Positions 44,309 to 52,628 of a stretch of DNA of 64,000 nt are shown piece after piece. The notes below the pieces were generated by a model that saw only the letters and a list, made by a program, of their open reading frames with translations, was not told the origin of the DNA and searched no databases. The position numbers and the translations under genes were made by a program. The stretch comes from Caulobacter segnis. Its GTDB lineage: Bacteria > Pseudomonadota > Alphaproteobacteria > Caulobacterales > Caulobacteraceae. Location: assembly GCF_023935105.1 (NCBI RefSeq), contig NZ_CP096040.1, positions 5,375,001 to 5,439,000 on the forward strand. Reading direction: 5' to 3'. Position 1 is the first letter of the stretch. Every line of letters begins with the position of its first letter.

Positions 44309-45262
44309 ATGTCGCTGCGAGTCGCCGTCCAGATGGATCCCGTGCTGGGGATCAACATCGACACCGACACGACCTTCCTGATGATGCTGGAGGCGCAGGA
44401 GCGGGGCCACAAGCTGTGGTTCTATACGCCCGACAAGCTGTCGCTGGAGGACGGGCGGGTGTTCGCCCGGGCCCAGCCGCTGGAGGTGTTCGCCGAGAAG
44501 GGCGCGCACGCCAAGTTGGGCGAGACGGTGGTGCTGGACATGAAGGACGACATCGACGTCGTGCTGATGCGCCAGGATCCGCCGTTCGACATGGCCTACA
44601 TCACGGCCACGCACTTCCTGGAGAAGATCCACCCGCACACCCTGGTCGTTAACAACCCGGCCGAGGTGCGCAACGCGCCCGAGAAGCTGTTCGTCACCGA
44701 TTTCCCGGGCGTGCAGCCGCCGACCCTGATCACCTCGGACCACGAGGCGATCTACGACTTCCGCGCCCGCCACGGCGACATCGTGCTGAAGCCCCTCTAT
44801 GGCGGCGGCGGTTCGGGTGTGGCGCGGCTGCTGGCCGACGACCCGAACCTGGACGCCCTCTTGGAACTGCACGCCATGATCGGCCGCGAGCAGGTCATCG
44901 CCCAGAAGTTCGTCCCAGCGGTCAGCAAGGGCGACAAGCGCGTCCTGCTGGTGAATGGCGAGCCCGTCGGAGCCATCAATCGCGTGCCGGCCGAGGGCCA
45001 GGTGCGCTCGAACCTGCGGGTCGGCGGCCGCGCCGAAGCCGTCGCCCTGACGGCCCGCGACCTGGAACTGTGCAAGATCATCGGACCCGAACTAAAGCGT
45101 CGTGGACTGATCTTTGTCGGCATCGACGTCATTGGCGAGTATCTGACGGAAATCAACGTTACGTCGCCCACCGGCGCGCAACAGCTCAAGCGATTCACCG
45201 GCGTCAACGCCGCGGCCGTACTCTGGGATCATATCGAGGACATTCGCCGCAACGGTGGGTAA
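44309..45262 (+). CDS. gshB: Glutathione synthetase
   Basis: The 317-residue ATP-grasp enzyme joins gamma-glutamylcysteine and glycine. The N-terminal domain starts LRVAVQMDPVLGINIDTDTT. The ATP-grasp loops are DIVLKPLYGGGGSGVARL and VIAQKFVPAVSKGDKRVLLV. The metal and substrate site is in FVGIDVIGEYLTEINVTSPT. Length matches E. coli GshB. GGAG lies about six bases upstream of ATG 44309. In related alphaproteobacteria gshB is followed by comM; here only a fragment of that gene follows. Confidence 0.97.
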   Translation: MSLRVAVQMDPVLGINIDTDTTFLMMLEAQERGHKLWFYTPDKLSLEDGRVFARAQPLEVFAEKGAHAKLGETVVLDMKDDIDVVLMRQDPPFDMAYITATHFLEKIHPHTLVVNNPAEVRNAPEKLFVTDFPGVQPPTLITSDHEAIYDFRARHGDIVLKPLYGGGGSGVARLLADDPNLDALLELHAMIGREQVIAQKFVPAVSKGDKRVLLVNGEPVGAINRVPAEGQVRSNLRVGGRAEAVALTARDLELCKIIGPELKRRGLIFVGIDVIGEYLTEINVTSPTGAQQLKRFTGVNAAAVLWDHIEDIRRNGG

Positions 45263-45371
45263 CTCTGCGCAATGACGCCAATTTCCTAAATTGTTCGTTT
45301 TTTGTTCCTGCTCCATTTCGCAAGCTATGCTGTGAGTTGTGGATAAAATCCATTAGCCACGGGGGTTTGCG

Positions 45372-45431
45372 ATGGCCGCCAGAGTGGTCACCGTCGCGTT
45401 CGAGGGCGTCGAGGCTCGGCGCGCCGGTGCG
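45372..45431 (+). pseudogene. comM: Remnant of the 5' end of comM (YifB Mg-chelatase-like)
   Basis: ATG at 45372 opens with MAARVVTVAFEGVEARR, which matches the start of alphaproteobacterial ComM/YifB (typically xARVxTVAFQGIEAxxVDVQV). After about 17 codons the similarity stops; the frame runs on as unrelated sequence to a TGA at 45597-45599. The rest of the 500-codon gene is missing. No other gene is supported between 45263 and 45718. Synteny after gshB supports this reading. Confidence 0.55.
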
Positions 45432-45718
45432 CCGGTGCGCCGTAGCAGCGCGTTCCCGCAGCATCATTCATCGAAGTGTTCTGGATGCCACCACGGCGCG
45501 GAAACCGCTGCATGTGGCCGACACCTCCACTTTGGCTGTCGTCCCTTCGATGCGTTCAGCGGTGTAAACGCCCACCTGGCGCAGTTGCTTGACCGATGAG
45601 CTGAATGTGCCGCGTCATTCTCGCCCGTTCCGCGAAGACCCGCTTTGAGCAAACGGCGTTCGCTTAAATTTCCGTGGCTTGACCCCCCGTTAAGGCGCGG
45701 CGGCTAAGCTCATACGCC

Positions 45719-47272
45719 ATGAGCGATCCGAAACCCGGCGTCACGCCCGAGCAGCTGGCCACCCTGAGCCACGAGTTCCGCACCCCGCTGAACGGCGTGC
45801 TGGGCATGGCCCGCCTTCTGGAAAACACCAAGCTGACGGCCGAGCAACGGTCCTACGTCACCGCCCTGCGCGAGAGCGGCGACCATCTGCTGTCGCTGGT
45901 CAACGACGTGCTGCACTTCGCCCGCCTGGGCGCGGCCTCGATCGAACTCAGCCTCGCCCCGGTCGATGTCGAGGGCCTGCTGCGTCAGGTCGCCGAGCTG
46001 ATGAGCCCGCGCGCCCACGAGAAGGGCGTCGAGATCGCCTGGACCGCGCCCTCGCCCCTGCCGGTCATCCGGGCCGACGAGGGTCGCCTGCGCCAGATCC
46101 TGCTGAACTTTGCCGGCAACGCCGTGAAGTTCACCGAGGCCGGCGGCGTCTTGCTGACGGCCACCGCCATCGAAGGCGGCCGCATTCGCTTCTCGGTGGC
46201 CGACACCGGGCCGGGCGTCGCCCCCGAGGCCCGCGCCCGCATCTTCGAAGCCTTCGTCCAGACCGACATCACCCACGCCACCCAGCTGGGCGGGGCGGGC
46301 CTGGGCCTGGCCATCGTCGCCCGCCTGGCCACCGCCATGGGCGGCGAGGTCGGGGTCGGCGGCGAGCTGGGTCAGGGCGCCGAGTTCTGGTTCGAGGCCC
46401 CGTTCGAGAGCGTCGCCCCGGCCGTCCGCGAGACCCCGCTGAAGGGCCGCAGCGTCGCCATCGCCTCGCCCAACGCCATCGTCCGCGCCGCCACCGCGCG
46501 CCAGATCGAGACCGCCGGCGCCCGCGCCTTCGTCGCCGTCGACATCGCCTCGGCCGTGTCGGGCGCGCCGGCCGACGCCGTGCTGCTGATCGACCAGGCC
46601 CTGTCGGGCCCGCGCGGGGCCCTGAAGCTGCCGCCGGGCCGCAAGGCCGTGGTGCTGCTGACCCCCGAACAGCGCGACCACATCGCCCCGCTGAAGGCCG
46701 CCGGCTTCTCGGGCTATCTGATCAAGCCGCTGCGCGCGGCCTCGATGGTCGCCCAGGTGCTGCAGGCCGACGCGACCCAGGGCGAGGACGGCGGCGCATC
46801 GGCCGACGCCTCCGCCCATGACGACCGTATCGCCGGCGCCGTGGCCCACGGCGTGCGCGTGCTGCTGGCCGAGGACAATCCGATCAACGCCCTGCTGGCC
46901 CGCACCCTGCTCGAGCGCGAAGGCTGCAAGGTCGATCGCGTCGCCGACGGCGAGCAGGCCGTGGCGGCCGCCGTGGCCGGGGCCTACGACCTGATCCTGA
47001 TGGACCAGCGCATGCCAGGCATGTCCGGCGTCGAGGCGGCGCGCGCCCTGCGGGCAAAGGGCGTCACCGCCCCGATCGCCGCCCTGACCGCCGACGCCTT
47101 CGACGAAGACAAGCGCGCATGCCTGGCCGCCGGCATGGACGACTTCCTGGTCAAGCCGCTGACCCAGGAAGCCCTGCGCGACGTCCTCAAACGCTGGACG
47201 CCCGGCAGCGCCGGGGGCGGCGTCGCCAGCCGCTGGACGAAACCTGCGACGCGAGCCAAGGTCGCCGGCTAG
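45719..47272 (+). CDS. Soluble hybrid histidine kinase with two receiver domains
   Basis: The 517-residue protein starts almost directly with the dimerisation domain (TLSHEFRTPLNGVLGMARLL; phospho-His at residue 18) and has no sensor domain or membrane helix. The ATPase domain shows N-box LRQILLNFAGNAVKFTEAGG, VADTGPGVAPEARARIFEAF and LGGAGLGLAIVARLA. A degenerate receiver (about 240-345) lacks the acidic pair. The C-terminal receiver (about 380-500) is intact: LLAEDNPINALLART, LILMDQRMPGMSG and FLVKPLTQEAL. Input must come from a partner protein. Confidence 0.94.
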   Translation: MSDPKPGVTPEQLATLSHEFRTPLNGVLGMARLLENTKLTAEQRSYVTALRESGDHLLSLVNDVLHFARLGAASIELSLAPVDVEGLLRQVAELMSPRAHEKGVEIAWTAPSPLPVIRADEGRLRQILLNFAGNAVKFTEAGGVLLTATAIEGGRIRFSVADTGPGVAPEARARIFEAFVQTDITHATQLGGAGLGLAIVARLATAMGGEVGVGGELGQGAEFWFEAPFESVAPAVRETPLKGRSVAIASPNAIVRAATARQIETAGARAFVAVDIASAVSGAPADAVLLIDQALSGPRGALKLPPGRKAVVLLTPEQRDHIAPLKAAGFSGYLIKPLRAASMVAQVLQADATQGEDGGASADASAHDDRIAGAVAHGVRVLLAEDNPINALLARTLLEREGCKVDRVADGEQAVAAAVAGAYDLILMDQRMPGMSGVEAARALRAKGVTAPIAALTADAFDEDKRACLAAGMDDFLVKPLTQEALRDVLKRWTPGSAGGGVASRWTKPATRAKVAG

Positions 47273-47308
47273 CAGGCCGGGGGCGCTTCTCCCCGCAAGG
47301 GGATCGCG

Positions 47309-49006
47309 ATGACCGACGACGCCAAGCCCAAGGAACAGGGGCCGCGGGAGAAGAAGACCCTTCTCCAGACCCTCGCCTTCTTCGGCGAGCGGCGCAGCCT
47401 GGTGATGCTGGGCCTCGGTTTCGCGTCCGGCCTGCCGTTCATGCTGATCTTCGACACCCTGTCGCTATGGCTGCGCGACGCAGGACTGTCGCTGACGGTG
47501 ATCGGCTTCTTCAGCCTGGCCACCCTGTCTTTCTCGTTCAAGTTCCTGTGGGCCCCGCTGATCGACCGCGCCAAGGTGCCGGTGCTGCACAATCTGGTGG
47601 GCCATCGCCGCGCCTGGATGCTGGTGTGCCAGGCGGTGATCATCGCCGGCCTGGCGGGAATCTCGGCGCTCAATCCCGTCGCCAACCTGCCGCTGATGGC
47701 GCTGACGGCGGTGATCGTCGGCTTCGCCACCGCCACCCAGGACATCGTCATCGACGCCTGGCGGATCGAGGTGGTCGACACCGAACGCCAGGGCCAAATG
47801 GCCGTGGCCGTGCAGTGGGGCTATCGCGGCGCGATGATCGCCGCCGGCGCCGTGCCGCTGCTGCTGGCCGAGCACTTCAACTGGAACATCTCGTACCTGT
47901 TCATGGCCGGCGCCATGCTGGTCGGCGTGATCGCCACCCTGTGCGCCCCGCGCGAGCAGGCCCACACCATCCGCGAGATTCACACCGACGGCATCAACCA
48001 GCCCAAGCCCCTGGAGGTCGGCGAGTGGCTGGTACGCCTGGCCATCCTGCTGGTCGGCGCCCTGCTGGTCGGCTCGGGCCTGTCGGGCGACGCCAGCCTG
48101 CTGTCCAAGTTCGCGGGCGGCGAAGCCCTGGAAGCCGCCTGGAAGGCCAAGCCCAATGGCGTCTGGCTGCAGCTGCTGGGCGTACTGGCCGGCCTGGTGG
48201 TGATCATCGTCGCCGCCTGGCCGATTCCGAAAGTTCCGACCAAGCCGGGCGTCTATCTGTCCACGGCGCTCGGTTCGCCGCTGAAGGACTTCATGACCCG
48301 CTTCGCCGGGGTCGCCGGCCTGATCCTGGCGACGATCTGCGTCTATCGGGTCTCGGACTTCGTGCTCAACATCATGAACCCGTTCTATCGCGACATGGGT
48401 TTCACGCTGACCGAGATCGCCGAGATCCGGAAGGTGTTCGGCATCATCGCCTCGATGGCCGGGGTGTTCCTGGGCGGGGTGATCGTCGCGCGGCTCGGCC
48501 TGATGAAGGCCCTGATCATCGGCGCCTTCGCCCAGCCGATCAGCAACCTGATGTTCGCCGTCCTGGCCATGAGCGGCCACAACACCGGCATGCTGTTCGC
48601 CTCGATCTGTATCGACAATATCGCCGGCGGGATCGCGGGCACGGCGCTGATCGCCTACATGTCCAGCCTGACGACGGCGGGCTTCACCGCCACGCAGTAC
48701 GCCCTGTTCTCGTCGCTGTACGCCCTGCCCGGCAAGCTGATCGCCTCGCAGTCGGGCCGCATCGTCGAGGCCTCGGCCCAGGCCGCCGAGCACGGCGGGC
48801 CGATCGGCCTGCTCAAGGGCCTGTTCACCCGCCTGCCGCCCGAGAGCTTCACGGCCGCCGGCGCCAAGCTTGGCGTCAGCGCCCAGGCCATGGCGGCGGG
48901 CTACACGACCTTCTTCATCTACACGGCCCTGATCGGCGTGGTGGCGATCGTGCTGTCGTTCATGGTGGCGGCGCGGCAGAAGCCGCTCGAGACCGAGACG
49001 GCCTAG
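47309..49006 (+). CDS. ampG: AmpG-like muropeptide permease (MFS)
   Basis: A 565-residue MFS transporter with about 14 membrane segments, similar to AmpG importers of anhydro-muropeptides for cell-wall recycling. The AmpG hallmark GLGFASGLPFMLIFDTLSLW then RDAGLSLTVIGFFSLATL and KFLWAPLIDRAKVP is clear, followed by FATATQDIVIDAWRIE. It is longer than E. coli AmpG (491). The 3' end overlaps the convergent protease gene by 4 bases. Confidence 0.9.
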   Translation: MTDDAKPKEQGPREKKTLLQTLAFFGERRSLVMLGLGFASGLPFMLIFDTLSLWLRDAGLSLTVIGFFSLATLSFSFKFLWAPLIDRAKVPVLHNLVGHRRAWMLVCQAVIIAGLAGISALNPVANLPLMALTAVIVGFATATQDIVIDAWRIEVVDTERQGQMAVAVQWGYRGAMIAAGAVPLLLAEHFNWNISYLFMAGAMLVGVIATLCAPREQAHTIREIHTDGINQPKPLEVGEWLVRLAILLVGALLVGSGLSGDASLLSKFAGGEALEAAWKAKPNGVWLQLLGVLAGLVVIIVAAWPIPKVPTKPGVYLSTALGSPLKDFMTRFAGVAGLILATICVYRVSDFVLNIMNPFYRDMGFTLTEIAEIRKVFGIIASMAGVFLGGVIVARLGLMKALIIGAFAQPISNLMFAVLAMSGHNTGMLFASICIDNIAGGIAGTALIAYMSSLTTAGFTATQYALFSSLYALPGKLIASQSGRIVEASAQAAEHGGPIGLLKGLFTRLPPESFTAAGAKLGVSAQAMAAGYTTFFIYTALIGVVAIVLSFMVAARQKPLETETA

Positions 49007-49836
49007 ACCGCCAGACACACCACCTGAGCCACCCGCAGGTCGCGGCGCAGCCCGTCGGCCACGCGGCCATAGTTCTCGGTGGTGATCGGCTCGCTGGACG
49101 AGAATTCGGACGGACTGGGCCGGCGGCGCGGACCCAGCAGGGTCTTCAGCGTCTCCGGCGCGGTCGTGTAGATGCGACCCCGGCGCGGCGCTTCGGCGAC
49201 GGTCACCCCGATCACCCGGCCGGCGGCGTCCAGGGCCGGCGCGCCCGACAGGCCCGACAGCGTCCCCTTCAGCGTATCGGTGCGGCCGACCTCGGCCCAG
49301 ACCAGCACCGGCTCGGTGCGGGCGCCCCGCCCATGGACGACCAGGTTCTCGCGGCCCAGGAGGCGCGAGGCGGCCTCGCCCGGATGGCCCTGCGGGAAGC
49401 CCGGATGGTAGGCGCGCGCGCCCCGGCGCAGCGGCTGGTCCAGGCCCAGCGGCACGGCCGGCGCCCCGCCCTCGGTGGTCAGGATCGCGGCGTCGGCGGT
49501 CGGATCGACGGTGATCCGGGCGGCCACGCCGCGCCCGTCGGCCACGACGATGGCGGCCGACTTGCAGCCGTCGACCACATGGCGCGCGGTCAGCCAGGTT
49601 CCGTCGTCCCCGACCGAGAACGCCGTGCCCGAGCCGGGCTCGGGCCGGTCTGGCACCTGGACCACGATCGAGGGATCGAACGGCGAGGACGGCCCCAGCG
49701 GCAGCCCCTCCTCGCCCGGCACCGGCGGCGGCGGCGGCGGCGCGTCCGAGCGCTCCTGCCGGCCGACGGCGACGATCAGCAGGGCGCTGACCGCCGCGGC
49801 GTAGACCAGCCAGTCGGGAAGCTTGGGGAAATGCAC
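49003..49836 (-). CDS. Membrane-anchored trypsin-like serine protease
   Basis: The 277-residue protein has an N-terminal signal anchor (LPDWLVYAAAVSALLIVAVG), a Pro-rich linker, then a trypsin/HtrA-like domain with a complete triad. His is in TWLTARHVVDGC, Asp in DPTADAAILT and Ser in LSGLSGAPALD. It lacks a PDZ domain. The start is GTG at 49836. It follows the DUF350 gene by 25 bases and converges on ampG. The likely site of action is the periplasm. Confidence 0.88.
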   Translation of the reverse strand: MHFPKLPDWLVYAAAVSALLIVAVGRQERSDAPPPPPPVPGEEGLPLGPSSPFDPSIVVQVPDRPEPGSGTAFSVGDDGTWLTARHVVDGCKSAAIVVADGRGVAARITVDPTADAAILTTEGGAPAVPLGLDQPLRRGARAYHPGFPQGHPGEAASRLLGRENLVVHGRGARTEPVLVWAEVGRTDTLKGTLSGLSGAPALDAAGRVIGVTVAEAPRRGRIYTTAPETLKTLLGPRRRPSPSEFSSSEPITTENYGRVADGLRRDLRVAQVVCLAV

Positions 49837-49861
49837 CGTTACGCCCCCGGGCTCTGTCGGA

Positions 49862-50290
49862 TCAGCCCGCCACGGCGGCGGCGAGGATCAGGGCGGTGGC
49901 CAGCTTGGCTCCGACCAGCAGGGCGGCGGCCGAGATCTCGCCTTCATGGATCCGCTCGGGCAGGCCCTTGAGCACCATGTCGGTGACGCGGAACACCAGG
50001 AGCTGCACAGCGATCGTCGCCGCGCCCCAGATCATGATCTCGATCACCGAGGTCGAGGCGGTCAGCGAGATGGCCAGCGGAATGGCCAGGCCGACCATGA
50101 CTCCGCCCAGCGACAGGGCCGCGGCCGAGTTGCCCTCGCGGATCAGGGTGATTTCCTTGTGCGGGGTCAGCAGGGCGTAGAGCGTGGTCCCCAGGATCAG
50201 CATCACCAGGGTAACGCCGGCGTGCAGCAGGGTGACCGGGAAGCCGGTGGCGAAGGCCTGGACCTCGGGCGACTGGAGCTGGGACGGCAT
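49862..50290 (-). CDS. DUF350 membrane protein
   Basis: A 142-residue protein with four membrane helices and the DUF350 pattern (LIREGNSAAALSLGGVMVGL, then LAISLTASTS). The family is common in bacteria and has no established function. ATG at 50290. It is the first gene of a minus-strand pair with the trypsin-like protease, which suggests the two act together at the inner membrane. Confidence 0.88.
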   Translation of the reverse strand: MPSQLQSPEVQAFATGFPVTLLHAGVTLVMLILGTTLYALLTPHKEITLIREGNSAAALSLGGVMVGLAIPLAISLTASTSVIEIMIWGAATIAVQLLVFRVTDMVLKGLPERIHEGEISAAALLVGAKLATALILAAAVAG

Positions 50291-50383
50291 GGACGCGGAC
50301 TACCCTGCGGAGATGTTTGGCGACCTGACTAACACGGGTCGGCGAGTCTTGCGTAGGGGCGTCCGCGCCGGACGGCGTTCGCT

Positions 50384-50833
50384 CTATTTGTAAAAGCCTT
50401 CGCGCAGGTTCAGGCCGTGCTCGACGAAGACCTTCAGCGCGCAAAGCATGCCGGTCCAGCCCTCGCAATTGCCGAACGCCGCCTTCTCGCCCGCCGGGGT
50501 GTCGCTCCAGCCGGCCTCGTGGATCCGAACCAGGGTGCGGCCGTCGCCAGTGTCGGCGAAGGTCATGGTCACCTCGGTCTTATGCGTCGCGCCCGGCTCG
50601 GCCGAGCCCCAGCGCAGCACGATCTTCTCGTTCGCCACGACCTCGACCACCTCGACCGGAAAGGCGCCGGGGAAGTCGTGGAAGTCCCAGGTGACGGTGG
50701 CGCCGGTCTCAAGCCGCCCCTGGGCCCCGCCCGTGGTGAAGTAGCCGGACAGCCGCTTGGGATCGGCCACGGCTTCGAAGACCTCGGAGACCGGCTTGGC
50801 GATCCGGCCGCTGACGGTAAATTCGTGCGACAT
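50384..50833 (-). CDS. SRPBCC/AHSA1-like protein
   Basis: A 149-residue protein of the AHSA1/START-like group: FTVSGRIAKPVSEVFEAVAD, then FTTGGAQGRLETGATVTWDF and RIHEAGWSDTPAGEKAAFGN with the terminal GWTGMLCALKVFVEHGLNL. GAGGAG lies eight bases upstream of ATG 50833. It is divergent from an ArsR-type regulator with an operator between them, a very common pairing. Function is unknown; the fold binds hydrophobic ligands. Confidence 0.9.
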   Translation of the reverse strand: MSHEFTVSGRIAKPVSEVFEAVADPKRLSGYFTTGGAQGRLETGATVTWDFHDFPGAFPVEVVEVVANEKIVLRWGSAEPGATHKTEVTMTFADTGDGRTLVRIHEAGWSDTPAGEKAAFGNCEGWTGMLCALKVFVEHGLNLREGFYK

Positions 50834-50848
50834 GGGACATCTCCTCAC

Positions 50849-50884
50849 TTGCTGGCCGCGACCATGTGTTATAATCTTATAACA
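50849..50884 (+). promoter_or_regulatory. Promoter and palindromic operator of the ArsR-type gene
   Basis: TGTTATAA (50867-50874) and TTATAACA (50877-50884) form perfect 8-bp arms around TC. The palindrome contains a consensus -10 (TATAAT, 50870-50875), with a TTGCTG-like -35 at 50849-50854, and its last base is the A of the ATG. There is no Shine-Dalgarno, so transcription probably starts at or next to the ATG, giving a leaderless mRNA. Binding there would block both divergent genes. Confidence 0.75.
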
Positions 50885-51261
50885 TGTCAAGCGAGGACGA
50901 AGCGGACCTGATCTTCAAGGCCCTGGGCCACCGGGTCCGGCGCCATATCCTGGATCTGCTGAAGGCCGAGTCGCTGACCACGGGCATGGTGTGCGCGCGG
51001 TTTCCCGAGCTGGACCGCTGCACCGTGATGCAGCACCTGGGCGTGTTGGAAGAGGCTGGCCTGGTCGTGGCCGAACGGCGTGGCCGCGAGCGCTGGAACC
51101 ACCTGGACGCCCTGCCCGTGCACGCGATCCACGAACGCTGGATCGGGCCCTACGCGGCCTATGCGGCGCGCATGCTCAGCCGGCTGAAGACGGCGGTGGA
51201 GGAACCCACACCACCGCTCAACCCCGCGAAAGCGGGGACCCAAGCCGAGTCAGCGGATTAG
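50884..51261 (+). CDS. ArsR-family regulator
   Basis: A 125-residue winged-helix regulator: LIFKALGHRVRRHILDLLKA, then TTGMVCARFPELDRCTVMQH (recognition helix) and LGVLEEAGLVVAERRGRERW (wing). The C-terminal tail (PLNPAKAGTQAESAD) is encoded by a dispersed hairpin repeat that has fused into the gene. No metal-binding Cys pair is present. It probably represses itself and the divergent SRPBCC gene through the palindrome on its start codon. Confidence 0.92.
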   Translation: MSSEDEADLIFKALGHRVRRHILDLLKAESLTTGMVCARFPELDRCTVMQHLGVLEEAGLVVAERRGRERWNHLDALPVHAIHERWIGPYAAYAARMLSRLKTAVEEPTPPLNPAKAGTQAESAD

Positions 51262-51314
51262 CCTGAGGCCGCGCCGTACCCTGAAAGTCCGCCTGGGGCC
51301 CCGCTTTCGCGGGG
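51222..51314. repeat. Paired hairpin repeat (REP-like)
   Basis: Two GC hairpins in opposite orientation: CCCCGC-GAAA-GCGGGG (51222-51237) and CCCCGC-TTTC-GCGGGG (51299-51314). Together they make a REP-pair-like element between convergent genes. The first lies inside the end of the ArsR gene and encodes PAKAG. It may also terminate transcription. Confidence 0.75.
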
Positions 51315-51330
51315 ATGAGCGGATGGGGTG

Positions 51331-52545
51331 TTAAGCCGCCTCGTCCTCGTCGTCCTCGCTCAGCACGCCGGCCATCGCCGCCAGCGACAGCTTGCGCAGC
51401 GCCGAGGCGCGGACCTTCTCGCTCTCGCTCTTCAGCTGCCCACAGGCGGCCAGAATATCGCGCCCGCGCGGGGTGCGGATCGGCGAGGAGTAGCCGGCCT
51501 TGTTGAGGATCGCGGCGAAGGCCTCGATCGTCGACCAGTCCGAGCACTGATAGTCGCTGCCCGGCCACGGATTGAACGGGATCAGGTTGATCTTGGCCGG
51601 AATGCCCTTGATCAGCTTCACGAGCGCACGCGCCTCGTCGGGGCTGTCGTTGACGCCCTTCAGCATCACGTACTCGAAGGTCACACGGCGGGCGTTGCTG
51701 AGGCCCGGATAGGCGCGGATTCCGGCCATCAGCTCGGCGATCGGATACTTCTTGTTCAGCGGCACCAGGACGTCGCGCAGCGCGTCGTTGGTCGCGTGCA
51801 GGCTGATGGCCAGCATCGCCTGCGTGCTGTCGCCCAGCTTTTCCAGCATCGGCACGACGCCCGAGGTCGAGACCGTGATCCGGCGACGCGAGATGCCGAT
51901 GCCCTCGTTGTCGCTGATGATCTCGATGGCGTCGGCCACCTGGCCCAGATTGTACAGCGGCTCGCCCATGCCCATGAACACGATGTTCGAGAGCACGCGG
52001 TCTTCCTTGTCCGACGGCCATTCGGCCAGGTCGTCCTTGGCCACCTGCACCTGGGCGACGATCTCGGCCGCGGTCAGGTTGCGGACCAGCGGCTGGGTCC
52101 CGGTGTGGCAGAAGCTGCAATTCAGGGTGCAGCCGACCTGGCTGGAGACGCACAGGGCGCCCGCGCGGCCGACGCCGGGGATGTAGACGCTCTCGACCTC
52201 GATGCCCGGGGCCATGCGGATCAACCACTTGCGGGTGCCGTCCTTGGACACCTGGCGCTCGACGATCTCCGGCCGGGCGATGGTGAAGGTCTCGGCGAGG
52301 CGGGCGCGCGTCTCCTTGGCGACGTCGCTCATATTGGCGAAGTCGGTGACGCCGCGATGGTGCATCCAGCGGAAGATCTGGGTGGCCCGCATCTTGGCCT
52401 TGCCGTGCTCGACCACGCCGCTCTCGACCAGGGCCGCGACCAGCTGCGGGCGCGTCAGGCCCGAGAGGTTGATCATCGGCTTAGTGACGGGTTGGGCGGG
52501 CGCGGCGTCGGTGGAGACGCGCGACAGGTCGAGGGTGACGCTCAA
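51331..52545 (-). CDS. rlmN: Dual-specificity RNA methyltransferase RlmN
   Basis: A 404-residue radical SAM enzyme that methylates C2 of A2503 in 23S rRNA and of A37 in some tRNAs. The cluster motif CxxxCxxC is in GCTLNCSFCHTG, preceded by CVSSQVG. The conserved NIVFMGMGEPLYN and CSDW near the second catalytic Cys are present. The TTG at 52545 (MSVTLDLSRVS) fits memory of Caulobacter RlmN; ATG at 52476 (MINLSGL) is the alternative and gives 381 residues. Confidence 0.94.
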   Translation of the reverse strand: MSVTLDLSRVSTDAAPAQPVTKPMINLSGLTRPQLVAALVESGVVEHGKAKMRATQIFRWMHHRGVTDFANMSDVAKETRARLAETFTIARPEIVERQVSKDGTRKWLIRMAPGIEVESVYIPGVGRAGALCVSSQVGCTLNCSFCHTGTQPLVRNLTAAEIVAQVQVAKDDLAEWPSDKEDRVLSNIVFMGMGEPLYNLGQVADAIEIISDNEGIGISRRRITVSTSGVVPMLEKLGDSTQAMLAISLHATNDALRDVLVPLNKKYPIAELMAGIRAYPGLSNARRVTFEYVMLKGVNDSPDEARALVKLIKGIPAKINLIPFNPWPGSDYQCSDWSTIEAFAAILNKAGYSSPIRTPRGRDILAACGQLKSESEKVRASALRKLSLAAMAGVLSEDDEDEAA

Positions 52546-52628
52546 GGGGGTGTCCGGCTCTTCGGGGTCGAGGCGGACATATAGCAGGTCCGGGCCGGTT
52601 TTCCAAAAGGACCGGCGGCCGCAGCTGC

